Shown in pieces: positions 42,775 to 50,876 of a stretch of 64,000 bases of DNA. Location: the NCBI GenBank assembly GCA_002396085.1, contig DGWI01000002.1:59886-123885 (forward strand), in the 5' to 3' direction. Source of the DNA: Porphyromonadaceae bacterium UBA4262 (GTDB lineage Bacteria; Bacteroidota; Bacteroidia; Bacteroidales; Muribaculaceae). The notes under the pieces are model-generated. The model was not told the DNA's origin and searched no databases. It saw only the letters and a program-made list of their open reading frames with translations. Position numbers and translations under genes: made by a program. Position 1 is the first letter of the stretch. Each line of letters starts with the position of its first letter.

Positions 42775-44004
42775 ATGAAGCGTATTCTCATATTATATAT
42801 AATAGGTGTTCTGGCACTCACGGCTGGTGCGCAGCAGCGCGTGGTCGCCGAGGTCAAGAAGACCATCGACGGAATGACACTCACCGTCGATAATATTAAG
42901 GCCGCTGCCAAGAAAATCACTCCAGCCCTGACCAACGAAGAAACCAAAGACAAGGCCGAAACATGGTATGTGGCAGGCAATGTGCAGTATCGCCTCTATG
43001 ACAAATTCATGTCTAACCGCGCTGTGGGTAAGAAGGTGGATGTCAAGGCGATGGGTCATGCGCTCATTGATGGATATGGCTACTACCGACAGGCACTGAA
43101 ACTCGACACCATCGTCGATACCGACAAGAACGGACGGCCCAAGGTCGACCGCAAGACCATGCGGGCCAAGGTCAAGACCAAGTACTCGCAAGACATCGTC
43201 GGTCGGCTCAGCGCCAAGATGAGCGACTACAACAAGGTGGGAGGCGAACTCTACAACCTCAAGGACTGGGACGGAGCCTACAAGGCATGGGACATCTACT
43301 GCACGCTGGCAGGGCGACAGGGTGGGGCAGTGCCCGACACCATCTTGGGCCAGACGCGATACTTCCAGGGCATCGCGCTGTGGCAGCAGAACGAATACCG
43401 CGGCGCCGCCGACCTCTTTGCAGCCGCTCGTGCATTGGGCTACACCAAGAAGGAAGCCTTCGACTATGCGCTGGTGTGCCTCTCGGCTCTCAAGGACGAT
43501 GCGGGCATCGTTCAGATTGCAGCCGATGCCTACAAGACCTTCGGCACCGCCGACCCTCAGTACATCCGCATCCTCATCAACAACCACATCAACAAGAAGG
43601 AGTTCATTCAGGCCAACGACTTGCTCGATCGCGCCATCGAGGCCAACGAAGCCGATGCCGAGTTGCACAACCTCAAGGGGCTGGTTGTCGAGCAGCAAGA
43701 TGGACTGGAGGCAGCATTTCCTCACTTCAAGCGTTGCGTCGAGTTGGCGCCCGACAATGCCCAGGCGCAGTTCAACGTGGGGCGCTACTACTACAATAAG
43801 GCGATGGCTGTAGCCGAGTCTCACCCCAACCTCAGTCGCAAGGAGTTCCGCAAGCAGGTCATCCCGCTCTATCGCGAGGCCATGCCCTTCTTTGAGAAGG
43901 CCTTGGAGCAAGATTCCGACAACGAAGAGGTCCGCAATGCCCTGCGCAACATCTACTACCGTCTGGGCGAAGGCCGCAAACTCGAGGCCCTTGACCGCAA
44001 GTAG
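42775..44004 (+). CDS. Secreted tetratricopeptide repeat protein, paralogue 2
   Basis: About 409 residues. The ATG at 42775 begins a signal peptide (MKRILILYIIGVLALTAGAQ) behind a -7 box; the open frame from 42598 reads through the repeat and promoter and is rejected. It shares order and motifs with paralogue 1: ETWYVAGNVQYRLYDKFM, MRAKVKTKYSQDIVGRLSAK, YRGAADLFAAARALGYTKKE and FRKQVIPLYREAMPFFEKAL. It is more basic than paralogue 1. It ends before a perfect 9-bp hairpin at 44056. Likely from a tandem duplication; function unknown. Confidence 0.76.
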   Translation: MKRILILYIIGVLALTAGAQQRVVAEVKKTIDGMTLTVDNIKAAAKKITPALTNEETKDKAETWYVAGNVQYRLYDKFMSNRAVGKKVDVKAMGHALIDGYGYYRQALKLDTIVDTDKNGRPKVDRKTMRAKVKTKYSQDIVGRLSAKMSDYNKVGGELYNLKDWDGAYKAWDIYCTLAGRQGGAVPDTILGQTRYFQGIALWQQNEYRGAADLFAAARALGYTKKEAFDYALVCLSALKDDAGIVQIAADAYKTFGTADPQYIRILINNHINKKEFIQANDLLDRAIEANEADAELHNLKGLVVEQQDGLEAAFPHFKRCVELAPDNAQAQFNVGRYYYNKAMAVAESHPNLSRKEFRKQVIPLYREAMPFFEKALEQDSDNEEVRNALRNIYYRLGEGRKLEALDRK

Positions 44005-44009
44005 GTTTT

Positions 44010-44035
44010 CGGTTTTCAGTTTTCAGTTTTCGGTT
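44010..44035 (+). repeat. TTTTCAG/TTTTCGG tandem repeat
   Basis: Units TTTTCGG and TTTTCAG alternate after the TPR stop. The reverse complement (CCGAAAACTGAAG) forms the repeat ahead of the tmRNA near 15300. Confidence 0.5.
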
Positions 44036-44055
44036 CTTGCCTCTCGGTCTTTCTA

Positions 44056-44077
44056 TGCCGCGACTCCTGTCGCGGCA
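44056..44077. terminator. Hairpin TGCCGCGAC-tcct-GTCGCGGCA between convergent genes
   Basis: A perfect 9-bp G+C-rich stem between the second TPR gene and rprY, likely shared by both as a transcription end. Confidence 0.55.
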
Positions 44078-44093
44078 ACTCTCTCATCCTTGG

Positions 44094-44789
44094 TCAGGGG
44101 GCAATCAGTTTGTATCCGATGGCGCGCACATTGACGATGCGCACCTGTGGGTCGTGCGACAGCCGGTGACGCAACTTGGTGATGAACACCTGTAGCGAAC
44201 GGTTGTTGAAGAAGGTGTCATCGCCCCACAGTTCCAGCAAGATGGTCTGCGTCTCGACCACCTCATTGCGATTCTCAACCAGCCGGCGCAATATCTCCGA
44301 TTCGCGGTGCGATAGTGTCATGGTCTCGCCAGCCCAGTATAGTTGTTGAGTCTGAGCATTGAACTCATACTGCCCAATCTTGAAGATCGATTTGCGAGAG
44401 TCGCCCTGCTGTGTCTGCATCGATGCTCGGCCCAGCAGCGCCTTGATGCGAATGATGAGTTCTTGCATCCCAAAAGGCTTTTTCAAGTAGTCATTGGCTC
44501 CCAACTCAAAGCCGTGCACCACGTCGTCAATCGCCGAGCGTGCTGTCAAGAACAGTACCGGTGTCGTATGGTCGGTCTGACGAATGCGGCGCACCAGTTC
44601 AAAACCATCCATGCGTGGCATCATCACATCAGCCACCAGCACATCGGGGCGTGTGGCAAAGAATTTGTGCAACGCATCATCGCCATTGAGCGCAATCTCG
44701 ATGCTGAATCCCTGTGCATCAAGTGTGTCGCGTATAATCATGGCTAGGTTATTCTCATCCTCGGCCAGCAGTACCTTAATTGTTTCCAT
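44094..44789 (-). CDS. rprY: OmpR-family response regulator, RprY-like
   Basis: 231 residues. The receiver domain has acidic pocket LLAEDENN, phospho-acceptor in VLVADVMMPRMDG and Lys in YLKKPF. The C-terminal winged helix includes LSHRESEILRRLVENRNEVV, SLQVFITKLRHRL and VRAIGYKLIAP. It is encoded just downstream of, and overlapping by 14 bases, the kinase gene. RprXY of Bacteroides fragilis affects outer-membrane proteins and antibiotic response; targets here are unknown. Confidence 0.92.
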   Translation of the reverse strand: METIKVLLAEDENNLAMIIRDTLDAQGFSIEIALNGDDALHKFFATRPDVLVADVMMPRMDGFELVRRIRQTDHTTPVLFLTARSAIDDVVHGFELGANDYLKKPFGMQELIIRIKALLGRASMQTQQGDSRKSIFKIGQYEFNAQTQQLYWAGETMTLSHRESEILRRLVENRNEVVETQTILLELWGDDTFFNNRSLQVFITKLRHRLSHDPQVRIVNVRAIGYKLIAP

Positions 44790-46242
44790 TGAACTTCAGT
44801 TTAATCGTTGTGCCCTTGCCTGGGTCGCTCTCAATCTCGACATTGCCGCCATGCTGGGTCATCATCTGCTTGACATAATATAGCCCTAGACCATACCCCT
44901 TGACATCATGCCGGTCGCCTTGCGGCACACGGTAGAACTTGTCGAACACAAACGGCAACTTGCTGTGTGGGATGCCAATGCCCTGGTCGCTCACTACAAT
45001 CTCGTTGTTATGGCAACTGATGGTGATATGTGCCTCGTCGCCCGAATACTTGATGGCATTGTCTATCAGGTTGTTCACCATCGATGATAGGGCCTGGCGG
45101 TCGGCTTTGACACTAGCATTAGATGGGGTGATGTCTACCGTGATGTCTGTGGGTTTGTCACTCTTGAGGCGTTGAGCCTCAACCAGCGCATCAATCACAT
45201 CGCGCCACATCAGCGTGGCGATGTTCAGCCGCTTGGTTCGCTTCTCCAGGCTCATGTTCAGGATTTGTTCCACCATCTCGCTTAACTTGCCTAGTTGTTC
45301 CTGACCGATGAGCAGGTATTGTCGTGTTTTCTCGCTCTGTTCCTCAAAGTTGAGTAGAGCGTCATTGGCGGCATATGCTACGGCGATGGGAGTCTTCAGT
45401 TCGTGAGTCATGTTGTTGGTGAAGTCGCTCTTCATCTCATCGAGCGTGCGCATCCGTGCCACGGTGTGGATCAGATACCAGAACGAGGCCATGAGTACAA
45501 TCAAGATGATGGCCGAGGTGGCTAGGATTCCTGCCATCTGTCGCAAGACGATGCTCTTGACGGGCTCGGTGGTTAGCCTGTAGGCGGCCAAGCCATCAAT
45601 TGCGGTGAAGAAGACAAACCGCTCGGCTTGAGGGCTGCGATGATAGCCAGGCGTGGCGATGCTGTCGATGACTACGCCAGTGCTGTCGATGCGTTCTGTC
45701 AGATGTTGAATGTCGAGTCCCGCTTCATGCAACTGGCAGGTCAGCAGACTGTCGTAGCGGGCAAAATCGACAGGAACAATCTGATCCAAAGAATAGTGTG
45801 TGGTGCGTTGCACGACGTAGGTCATGCCCAGCATCGGGTTCTGGGCAATCAAGATACTGTCGTTGCGACGGTCCTCAAACTGCCAAGTCAACGGATGGCT
45901 GTTGACCGAGTCGCGCTCTTGGATGCGCATGGGGCGGCGTTGCACATTGTAGAACACCGAGTCGCCATGCTCACGTCGCTTGATGGTCTCGACATAGGCT
46001 GAGTCACCTGTCTGATTGCTAGTCACCGTCACCGTGCCATGTACAGTGCCAAATTGCCTGATCTGGTTGGTGCGCATGTCCAACTCGATGTAGTCGGCCA
46101 TGACTACAGCATGTTGGATGCGACGGCGGGTCTCGGTGGTCTCGTTGTGGTAGAGCATCGCGAGCCACGTCACTTGATAGGCAAATACTACAAACAGCAC
46201 GATGCCCACTATCAGGGCCATATATTGGGTCTTGAGTTTCAT
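44776..46242 (-). CDS. rprX: Sensor histidine kinase, RprX-like
   Basis: About 488 residues. The start at 46242 (MKLKTQYMALIVGIVLFVVF) gives a membrane anchor; a second transmembrane helix (ILATSAIILIVLMASFWYLI, near 240-265) closes a long periplasmic sensor domain. The kinase core shows the H box FTNNMTHELKTPIAV (His near 280), N box MVNNLIDNAIKYS, G1 SDQGIGIP and G2 VKGYGLGLYYVK. A TATCTTTG box ends only 8 bases before the start, so the mRNA should be leaderless. It is divergent from the beta-barrel gene. Confidence 0.92.
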   Translation of the reverse strand: MKLKTQYMALIVGIVLFVVFAYQVTWLAMLYHNETTETRRRIQHAVVMADYIELDMRTNQIRQFGTVHGTVTVTSNQTGDSAYVETIKRREHGDSVFYNVQRRPMRIQERDSVNSHPLTWQFEDRRNDSILIAQNPMLGMTYVVQRTTHYSLDQIVPVDFARYDSLLTCQLHEAGLDIQHLTERIDSTGVVIDSIATPGYHRSPQAERFVFFTAIDGLAAYRLTTEPVKSIVLRQMAGILATSAIILIVLMASFWYLIHTVARMRTLDEMKSDFTNNMTHELKTPIAVAYAANDALLNFEEQSEKTRQYLLIGQEQLGKLSEMVEQILNMSLEKRTKRLNIATLMWRDVIDALVEAQRLKSDKPTDITVDITPSNASVKADRQALSSMVNNLIDNAIKYSGDEAHITISCHNNEIVVSDQGIGIPHSKLPFVFDKFYRVPQGDRHDVKGYGLGLYYVKQMMTQHGGNVEIESDPGKGTTIKLKFNGNN

Positions 46243-46249
46243 ACAGCGG

Positions 46250-46257
46250 CAAAGATA
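46250..46257 (-). promoter_or_regulatory. Predicted rprX promoter, -7 box TATCTTTG, leaderless
   Basis: Minus-strand box ends at 46250, eight bases before the start codon at 46242. Confidence 0.6.
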
Positions 46258-46355
46258 ACACATTATTAAATAAGCACTACAATCTGTTAAGCCTAAATAA
46301 CACTTCTGTTAAGACTAGATAAGCGCGATGGCTTTGCCCGCCGAGCGGTAGCCCC

Positions 46356-46363
46356 TACCTTTG
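46356..46363 (+). promoter_or_regulatory. Predicted beta-barrel gene promoter, -7 box TACCTTTG, leaderless
   Basis: TACCTTTG ends five bases before the ATG at 46369, so the predicted transcription start falls on the start codon. Confidence 0.6.
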
Positions 46364-46368
46364 CAGCC

Positions 46369-48396
46369 ATGAAACAATTATACCTCATCGCGCTCTTGCT
46401 GGTCGGGATGACAGCGGGCGCACAGACCGACTCGTTGCGCATCGATAGCCTCCTGCGCACGCTGCCCGAGGTCATGATTATGGGTGAGCGTCCCATGGTC
46501 AAGGCCGAGCGTGGCAAACTGGTGTTTGACTTGCCTCGATTGATGCGTGACAAGGGTGTGGACAATGCCTATGATGCGCTCAAGGAATTGCCGGGTGTGA
46601 CCGAGCAGGGCAATAGTTTGCAACTTGCTGGACGGCCCGTGACCATCATCATCGATGGCAAGGTATCGACCATGACACCCGAGCAACTCACCCAGTTGCT
46701 GCGAACCATTCCTGCCACCCGCATCAAGGATGCCGAGGTGATGTATGCCGCACCGGCACATTATCAGGTCAGGGGGCAGGTCATCAATCTCAATCTGAGC
46801 CGCGACACCACACATGATGTGCTGCAAGGGCAGGTCAGTGTGGGAACGATGCACGAGCACGATGCGCGGTTCAAGCAGCAGGCTTCGTTCTTTGCACAGC
46901 GAGGCAGATGGTCCATCGATGGCATGTATGGTCATCATCATGGCCGTAGTTACAGCGAGAGTCATGACCAGTCGTTGCACTTGCAGTCCGATGGCACAGT
47001 CTATGACATCAGGTCGCACACCATAGTGCCGAGGCGGTTGCATGAGCACAACTACCGTCTGGAGGTTGACTATGCCTCGATGCTGAGTCTGGCCTATACG
47101 GGCAGTCACAACACGCGTCACAACGCGAGTACGACCGAGGGCGACATCACTTCACTGGCTGGTAGCGACGACCGCACGACTATGCACAACCTGCAACTCA
47201 ACTACAAATCATCATTTGGACTGAAGGCTGTTGCCGACTACACTTGGTTTCATGCTCGTGGTACAAGTTCGGTCAACAGCGTGTTGCCCAGTGGGCCATT
47301 GTGCTATGATGCAGAGAGTAGCCAGCGCATCAATCGCTTGAAGGTGTTTGCCTCGATGCAGCATGAGTGGGCTGGAGAGTGGGGACTGAATTATGGTGCT
47401 TCTTATTCCCGTGCGAGCGACCACAGTTTCCAGCACATCAACTTGGCAGGCATGAATGCTGAGGCACATCAGCACGAAAGCATTGTCAACATCTATGGCG
47501 GTTTTAGCAAAGGGTGGGGTAAACGCTTCTCGCTGGACATCACTCTCGCAGCCGAATTGTTCAAGAACAATGTGTTCAGCGAGTGGGCTTGGTTCCCCAC
47601 CTTTAATTGCTCGTTCATGCCATCTGAGCATCATTTGTTGCAACTGTCCATGTTCAGTGACAGGCGATATCCAGACTATTGGGCCGTGGCCAGTGGCCAC
47701 AGTTTCACCGATGGTGGTTATGGCGAGGTTTTCGGCAATCCGGCATTGCGTCCCCTCAAGCGCTATCAGACGCAACTGGTCTACTTGTTGAAGAGCAAAT
47801 ACCAGTTTTCCCTATGGTTCGAGCATCTCAGTGACTATTTCATCCAGACGGCCTATCTACGACAAGACCGCTTGGTCATGGAGTATCGCTATGTCAACTT
47901 CGACTTCCGTCAGACTGTGGGACTGATGGCATACGCGCCATGGCAGATCACAAACTGGTGGCAAACCAACACATCGCTCTATCTGCTGTGGAATCGCGAG
48001 AAGGACTCGGACTACTACGACCTTCCCTTCGACCGCAGTGTGTTCAATGCGATGCTCAACTGGCGCAATCGATTCACAATCACATCATGGCTCACTGCAA
48101 ATGTCACGCTCTTTGCCCGAACTCGAGCCAATCAAGGGTTGTTCAACCTGCCAGCGTCGGCCAATCTCACTGTCGATCTGATCGGCCAGTTCTTCAACAA
48201 GCGGCTCACCGTCAAGGTCACGGCCGATGACCTCTTGCGCAAATCGTCCATCAGTCCCGTCATGCGATACAAGACCCAGAACTACAAGATGGGCTTTACT
48301 GGCTATCGCTATTTTGGCATTACCGCCACCTACAACATCGGTGGCTACAAGGAGCGCCAGCACCAGCGTGTTGACACCTCCCGCTTCAAGAATTGA
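46369..48396 (+). CDS. TonB-receptor-like outer-membrane beta-barrel protein (OMP_b-brl_3 type)
   Basis: 675 residues. The signal peptide is MKQLYLIALLLVGMTAGAQT. A short plug-like region (LPEVMIMGERPMVKAERGKL, YDALKELPGVTEQGNSLQLA, VTIIIDGKVSTMTPEQLTQL) is followed by about 500 residues of alternating barrel strands with many aromatic ends. The N-terminal carboxypeptidase-like repeat of the usual family members is missing. It is divergent from rprXY, so control by RprY is a fair guess. It is closed by a strong terminator at 48432. Ligand unknown. Confidence 0.82.
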   Translation: MKQLYLIALLLVGMTAGAQTDSLRIDSLLRTLPEVMIMGERPMVKAERGKLVFDLPRLMRDKGVDNAYDALKELPGVTEQGNSLQLAGRPVTIIIDGKVSTMTPEQLTQLLRTIPATRIKDAEVMYAAPAHYQVRGQVINLNLSRDTTHDVLQGQVSVGTMHEHDARFKQQASFFAQRGRWSIDGMYGHHHGRSYSESHDQSLHLQSDGTVYDIRSHTIVPRRLHEHNYRLEVDYASMLSLAYTGSHNTRHNASTTEGDITSLAGSDDRTTMHNLQLNYKSSFGLKAVADYTWFHARGTSSVNSVLPSGPLCYDAESSQRINRLKVFASMQHEWAGEWGLNYGASYSRASDHSFQHINLAGMNAEAHQHESIVNIYGGFSKGWGKRFSLDITLAAELFKNNVFSEWAWFPTFNCSFMPSEHHLLQLSMFSDRRYPDYWAVASGHSFTDGGYGEVFGNPALRPLKRYQTQLVYLLKSKYQFSLWFEHLSDYFIQTAYLRQDRLVMEYRYVNFDFRQTVGLMAYAPWQITNWWQTNTSLYLLWNREKDSDYYDLPFDRSVFNAMLNWRNRFTITSWLTANVTLFARTRANQGLFNLPASANLTVDLIGQFFNKRLTVKVTADDLLRKSSISPVMRYKTQNYKMGFTGYRYFGITATYNIGGYKERQHQRVDTSRFKN

Positions 48397-48431
48397 GCAG
48401 TCGCGATAACTCCTTTCAACGAATTGAAACA

Positions 48432-48473
48432 CATATTGCAGAATGTTGGAAAATATTCTGCAATATGCTTTTT
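48432..48473 (+). terminator. Terminator after the beta-barrel gene
   Basis: A perfect 13-bp stem CATATTGCAGAAT (48432-48444) / ATTCTGCAATATG (48455-48467) followed by CTTTTT. Confidence 0.85.
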
Positions 48474-48543
48474 CTATACAAAAACTTATCTTTTCTTTGC
48501 ATTGAATTTCAAATATAGGCTAAATGATAATATTTATTTAAAA

Positions 48544-49905
48544 ATGGAAAGAAAAAAGTTTTTGTTATCGGAATGTGATATTCCCAAGTACTGGTACAAT
48601 GTCATTGCCGACATGACCAACAAGCCATTACCCCTCATCAATCCGGGTACCAAGCAGCCCTTGAAGGCCGAGGACCTCTATCCGCTCTTCGCCAAGGCGT
48701 GTGCCGACCAGGAGATGAACTACACCGACCGCTTCATTGACATTCCTGACGAGGTGCGCGACATGTATCGCATCTATCGCCCCACACCGCTGGTGCGAGC
48801 CACCGGACTGGAGCAAGCGCTCGACACCCCTGCCCACATCTATTTCAAGAACGAGAGTGTGAGCCCGGTCGGGTCGCACAAACTCAACTCGGCCATCGCA
48901 CAAGCCTTCTACTGCAAGGCCGAGGGCGTGACCAACATCACCACCGAGACCGGGGCAGGGCAGTGGGGAGCGGCACTGTCGTTGGCTGCCAAGCACTTCG
49001 GGCTGGAACTGGCCGTCTATATGGTCAAGATTTCTTATAACCAGAAGCCCTATCGCCGATCCATCATGCAGACCTATGGTGCCGAGGTTATCGCTTCGCC
49101 CAGCATGTCGACCAAGGCAGGCCGCAAGGTCATCACCGAGCGCCCCAATTATCAAGGCTCGCTCGGTACCGCCATCAGCGAGGCTGTTGAGTTAGCCATG
49201 CAGACACCCAACTGCAAGTATGTCCTCGGTTCGGTGCTCAATCATGTGGCACTGCACCAGACAGTCATTGGCATGGAGGCCGAGAAGCAGATGGAGATGG
49301 CTGGCGAATATCCCGATGTGATCATCGCATGCTTTGGCGGCGGCAGCAACTTCTCGGGATTGTCGTTCCCATTCTTGCGCCACAACCTCAGTGGCGAAAA
49401 GCAGACCCGTTTCATCGCTGCTGAGCCTGAATCGTGCCCCAAACTCACACGAGGTGTCTTCCAGTACGACTTTGGCGACGAGGCTGGCTACACACCGCTG
49501 ATTCCCATGTACACCCTGGGACATGACTTCTCGCCGGCCAACATCCATGCCGGCGGCCTGCGCTATCATGGTGGTGGTGCCATCATCAGTCAACTCAAGC
49601 GTGACAACCTGGTCGATGCCGTCGACATTCCGCAACTTGAGTCGTTCAAGGCGGCGGCACTCTTTGCACGCACCGAGGGCATCATCCCGGCACCCGAGTC
49701 ATCGCACGCCATTGCCGCTACCATCCGTGAGGCGCTCAGGGCCAAGGTCGAGGGGCGTGCCCCCGTCATCCTGTTCAACCTGTCGGGACATGGGCTTATC
49801 GATATGTCGGCCTACGACCGCTACTTTGCCAACGACCTCAGCGACTACCATGTCAGTGACGATGAAATCATCGCTCTCACGTCAAAACTGGAGAAAATCG
49901 TCTGA
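48544..49905 (+). CDS. Tryptophan synthase beta chain, TrpB2 type
   Basis: About 453 residues, longer than TrpB1 (about 400). It condenses indole and serine into tryptophan with PLP. The start at 48544 (MERKKFLLSECDIPKYWYNV) is the usual TrpB2 N-terminus. IYRPTPLVRATGLEQ, YFKNESVSPVGSHKLNSAIA (PLP Lys), ETGAGQWGAALSLAAKHFGL and IACFGGGSNFSGLSFPFL are clear. No trpA or other trp gene is adjacent, so it may act as an indole-salvaging enzyme. The open frame to 48424 overlaps the terminator and is rejected. The gap 48474-48543 has no clear promoter. Confidence 0.94.
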   Translation: MERKKFLLSECDIPKYWYNVIADMTNKPLPLINPGTKQPLKAEDLYPLFAKACADQEMNYTDRFIDIPDEVRDMYRIYRPTPLVRATGLEQALDTPAHIYFKNESVSPVGSHKLNSAIAQAFYCKAEGVTNITTETGAGQWGAALSLAAKHFGLELAVYMVKISYNQKPYRRSIMQTYGAEVIASPSMSTKAGRKVITERPNYQGSLGTAISEAVELAMQTPNCKYVLGSVLNHVALHQTVIGMEAEKQMEMAGEYPDVIIACFGGGSNFSGLSFPFLRHNLSGEKQTRFIAAEPESCPKLTRGVFQYDFGDEAGYTPLIPMYTLGHDFSPANIHAGGLRYHGGGAIISQLKRDNLVDAVDIPQLESFKAAALFARTEGIIPAPESSHAIAATIREALRAKVEGRAPVILFNLSGHGLIDMSAYDRYFANDLSDYHVSDDEIIALTSKLEKIV

Positions 49906-49928
49906 GCAATATTCGTTGAACAAAAAAT

Positions 49929-49955
49929 GGGCACTCCACAGCGAGTGCCCGTTTT
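49929..49955. terminator. Bidirectional terminator between trpB2 and lpxA
   Basis: GGGCACTC (49929-49936) / GAGTGCCC (49943-49950) with A-run before and T-run after. Confidence 0.85.
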
Positions 49956-49981
49956 ATATGCTGGTGTAGGTTGATTGGCTT

Positions 49982-50773
49982 TTACAGTAGGCCGCCACGG
50001 ATGATGCCGCGCTTGCTCGATCGGATAAAGTTGATGATGACATCACGCTCGGGGGTGGGCTTGTGATCTTGTTCCAGCCGAGCCAAGGCATCGCTGGTGT
50101 TGAGCCGCGACAGGTAGATCACGCGATACACGGCCTGGATGTCGTTGATCTGGTCCTCGGTGAAACCACGGCGGTGCAGACCCACCGAGTTGACGCCACT
50201 ATAGGTGAGCGGATTGCGACCAGCCAAGACGTATGGCGGAATGTCCTTGCTCACATGCGAGCCGCCCTGCAACATCACGTGCTCGCCGATGAGCGAGAAC
50301 TGGTGCACGAGCGAACCGCCGCCCAGCACAGCCCAGTCTCCCACGATGACCTCACCCGCCAGTTGCACGCAATTGCTCATGATCACATGGTTGCCCACCA
50401 CGACATCGTGGGCCACATGGCAGTAGGCCATAATCAGGCAATTTGACCCTACGACGGTCTTGCCCTTCGATGCAGTGCCACGGTGGATGGTGGCAAACTC
50501 ACGAATCGAGGTGTTGTCGCCGATGATGGCAATTGTATCCTCGCCCTTGAACTTCAAGTCTTGTGGGATGTCGCTCACCACGGCGCCCGAGTGGATGTGA
50601 CAATTCTTGCCAATGCGGGCACCCGAGCGGATGACTGCATTGCTGTCGATGATGGTGCCGTCGCCAATCTCAACATTGGCGTCGATGGTGACAAATGGCC
50701 CTATTTTGACTCCCTCACCTATCTTGGCATCGGGATGAATCGATGCCAGAGGTTGCAGTTGCTGATAATCCAT
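49982..50773 (-). CDS. lpxA: UDP-N-acetylglucosamine acyltransferase
   Basis: 263 residues. It transfers a 3-hydroxyacyl chain from ACP to UDP-GlcNAc, the first lipid A step. Left-handed beta-helix hexapeptides fill residues 8-185 (IHPDAKIGEGVKIGPFVTID, IREFATIHRGT, CHVAHDVVVGNHVIMSNCVQ with catalytic His). The C-terminal helices (NSVGLHRRGFTEDQINDIQA) are standard. It is last of lpxD-lpxC/fabZ-lpxA. Confidence 0.96.
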   Translation of the reverse strand: MDYQQLQPLASIHPDAKIGEGVKIGPFVTIDANVEIGDGTIIDSNAVIRSGARIGKNCHIHSGAVVSDIPQDLKFKGEDTIAIIGDNTSIREFATIHRGTASKGKTVVGSNCLIMAYCHVAHDVVVGNHVIMSNCVQLAGEVIVGDWAVLGGGSLVHQFSLIGEHVMLQGGSHVSKDIPPYVLAGRNPLTYSGVNSVGLHRRGFTEDQINDIQAVYRVIYLSRLNTSDALARLEQDHKPTPERDVIINFIRSSKRGIIRGGLL

Positions 50774-50775
50774 TC

Positions 50776-50836
50776 TTTTCTATCTAATTGAGAATTGTGA
50801 ATTGAGAATTGTGAATTGAGAATTGTGAATTGAGAA
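50776..50836. repeat. Tandem repeat, GAATTGAGAATTGT units
   Basis: About three and a half copies of a 17-18 base unit containing AATTGAGAATTGTG fill the spacer between lpxC/fabZ and lpxA. Confidence 0.75.
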
Positions 50837-50850
50837 TTACTGTTAGCACA

Positions 50851-50866
50851 CCCCCCTTTAGGGGGG
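50851..50866. repeat. CCCCCC-ttta-GGGGGG palindrome
   Basis: A 6-bp G+C palindrome followed by CTTGGGGGGC, at the 3' end of lpxC/fabZ; a different class from the CCTCTCCCC elements. Confidence 0.5.
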
Positions 50867-50876
50867 CTTGGGGGGC

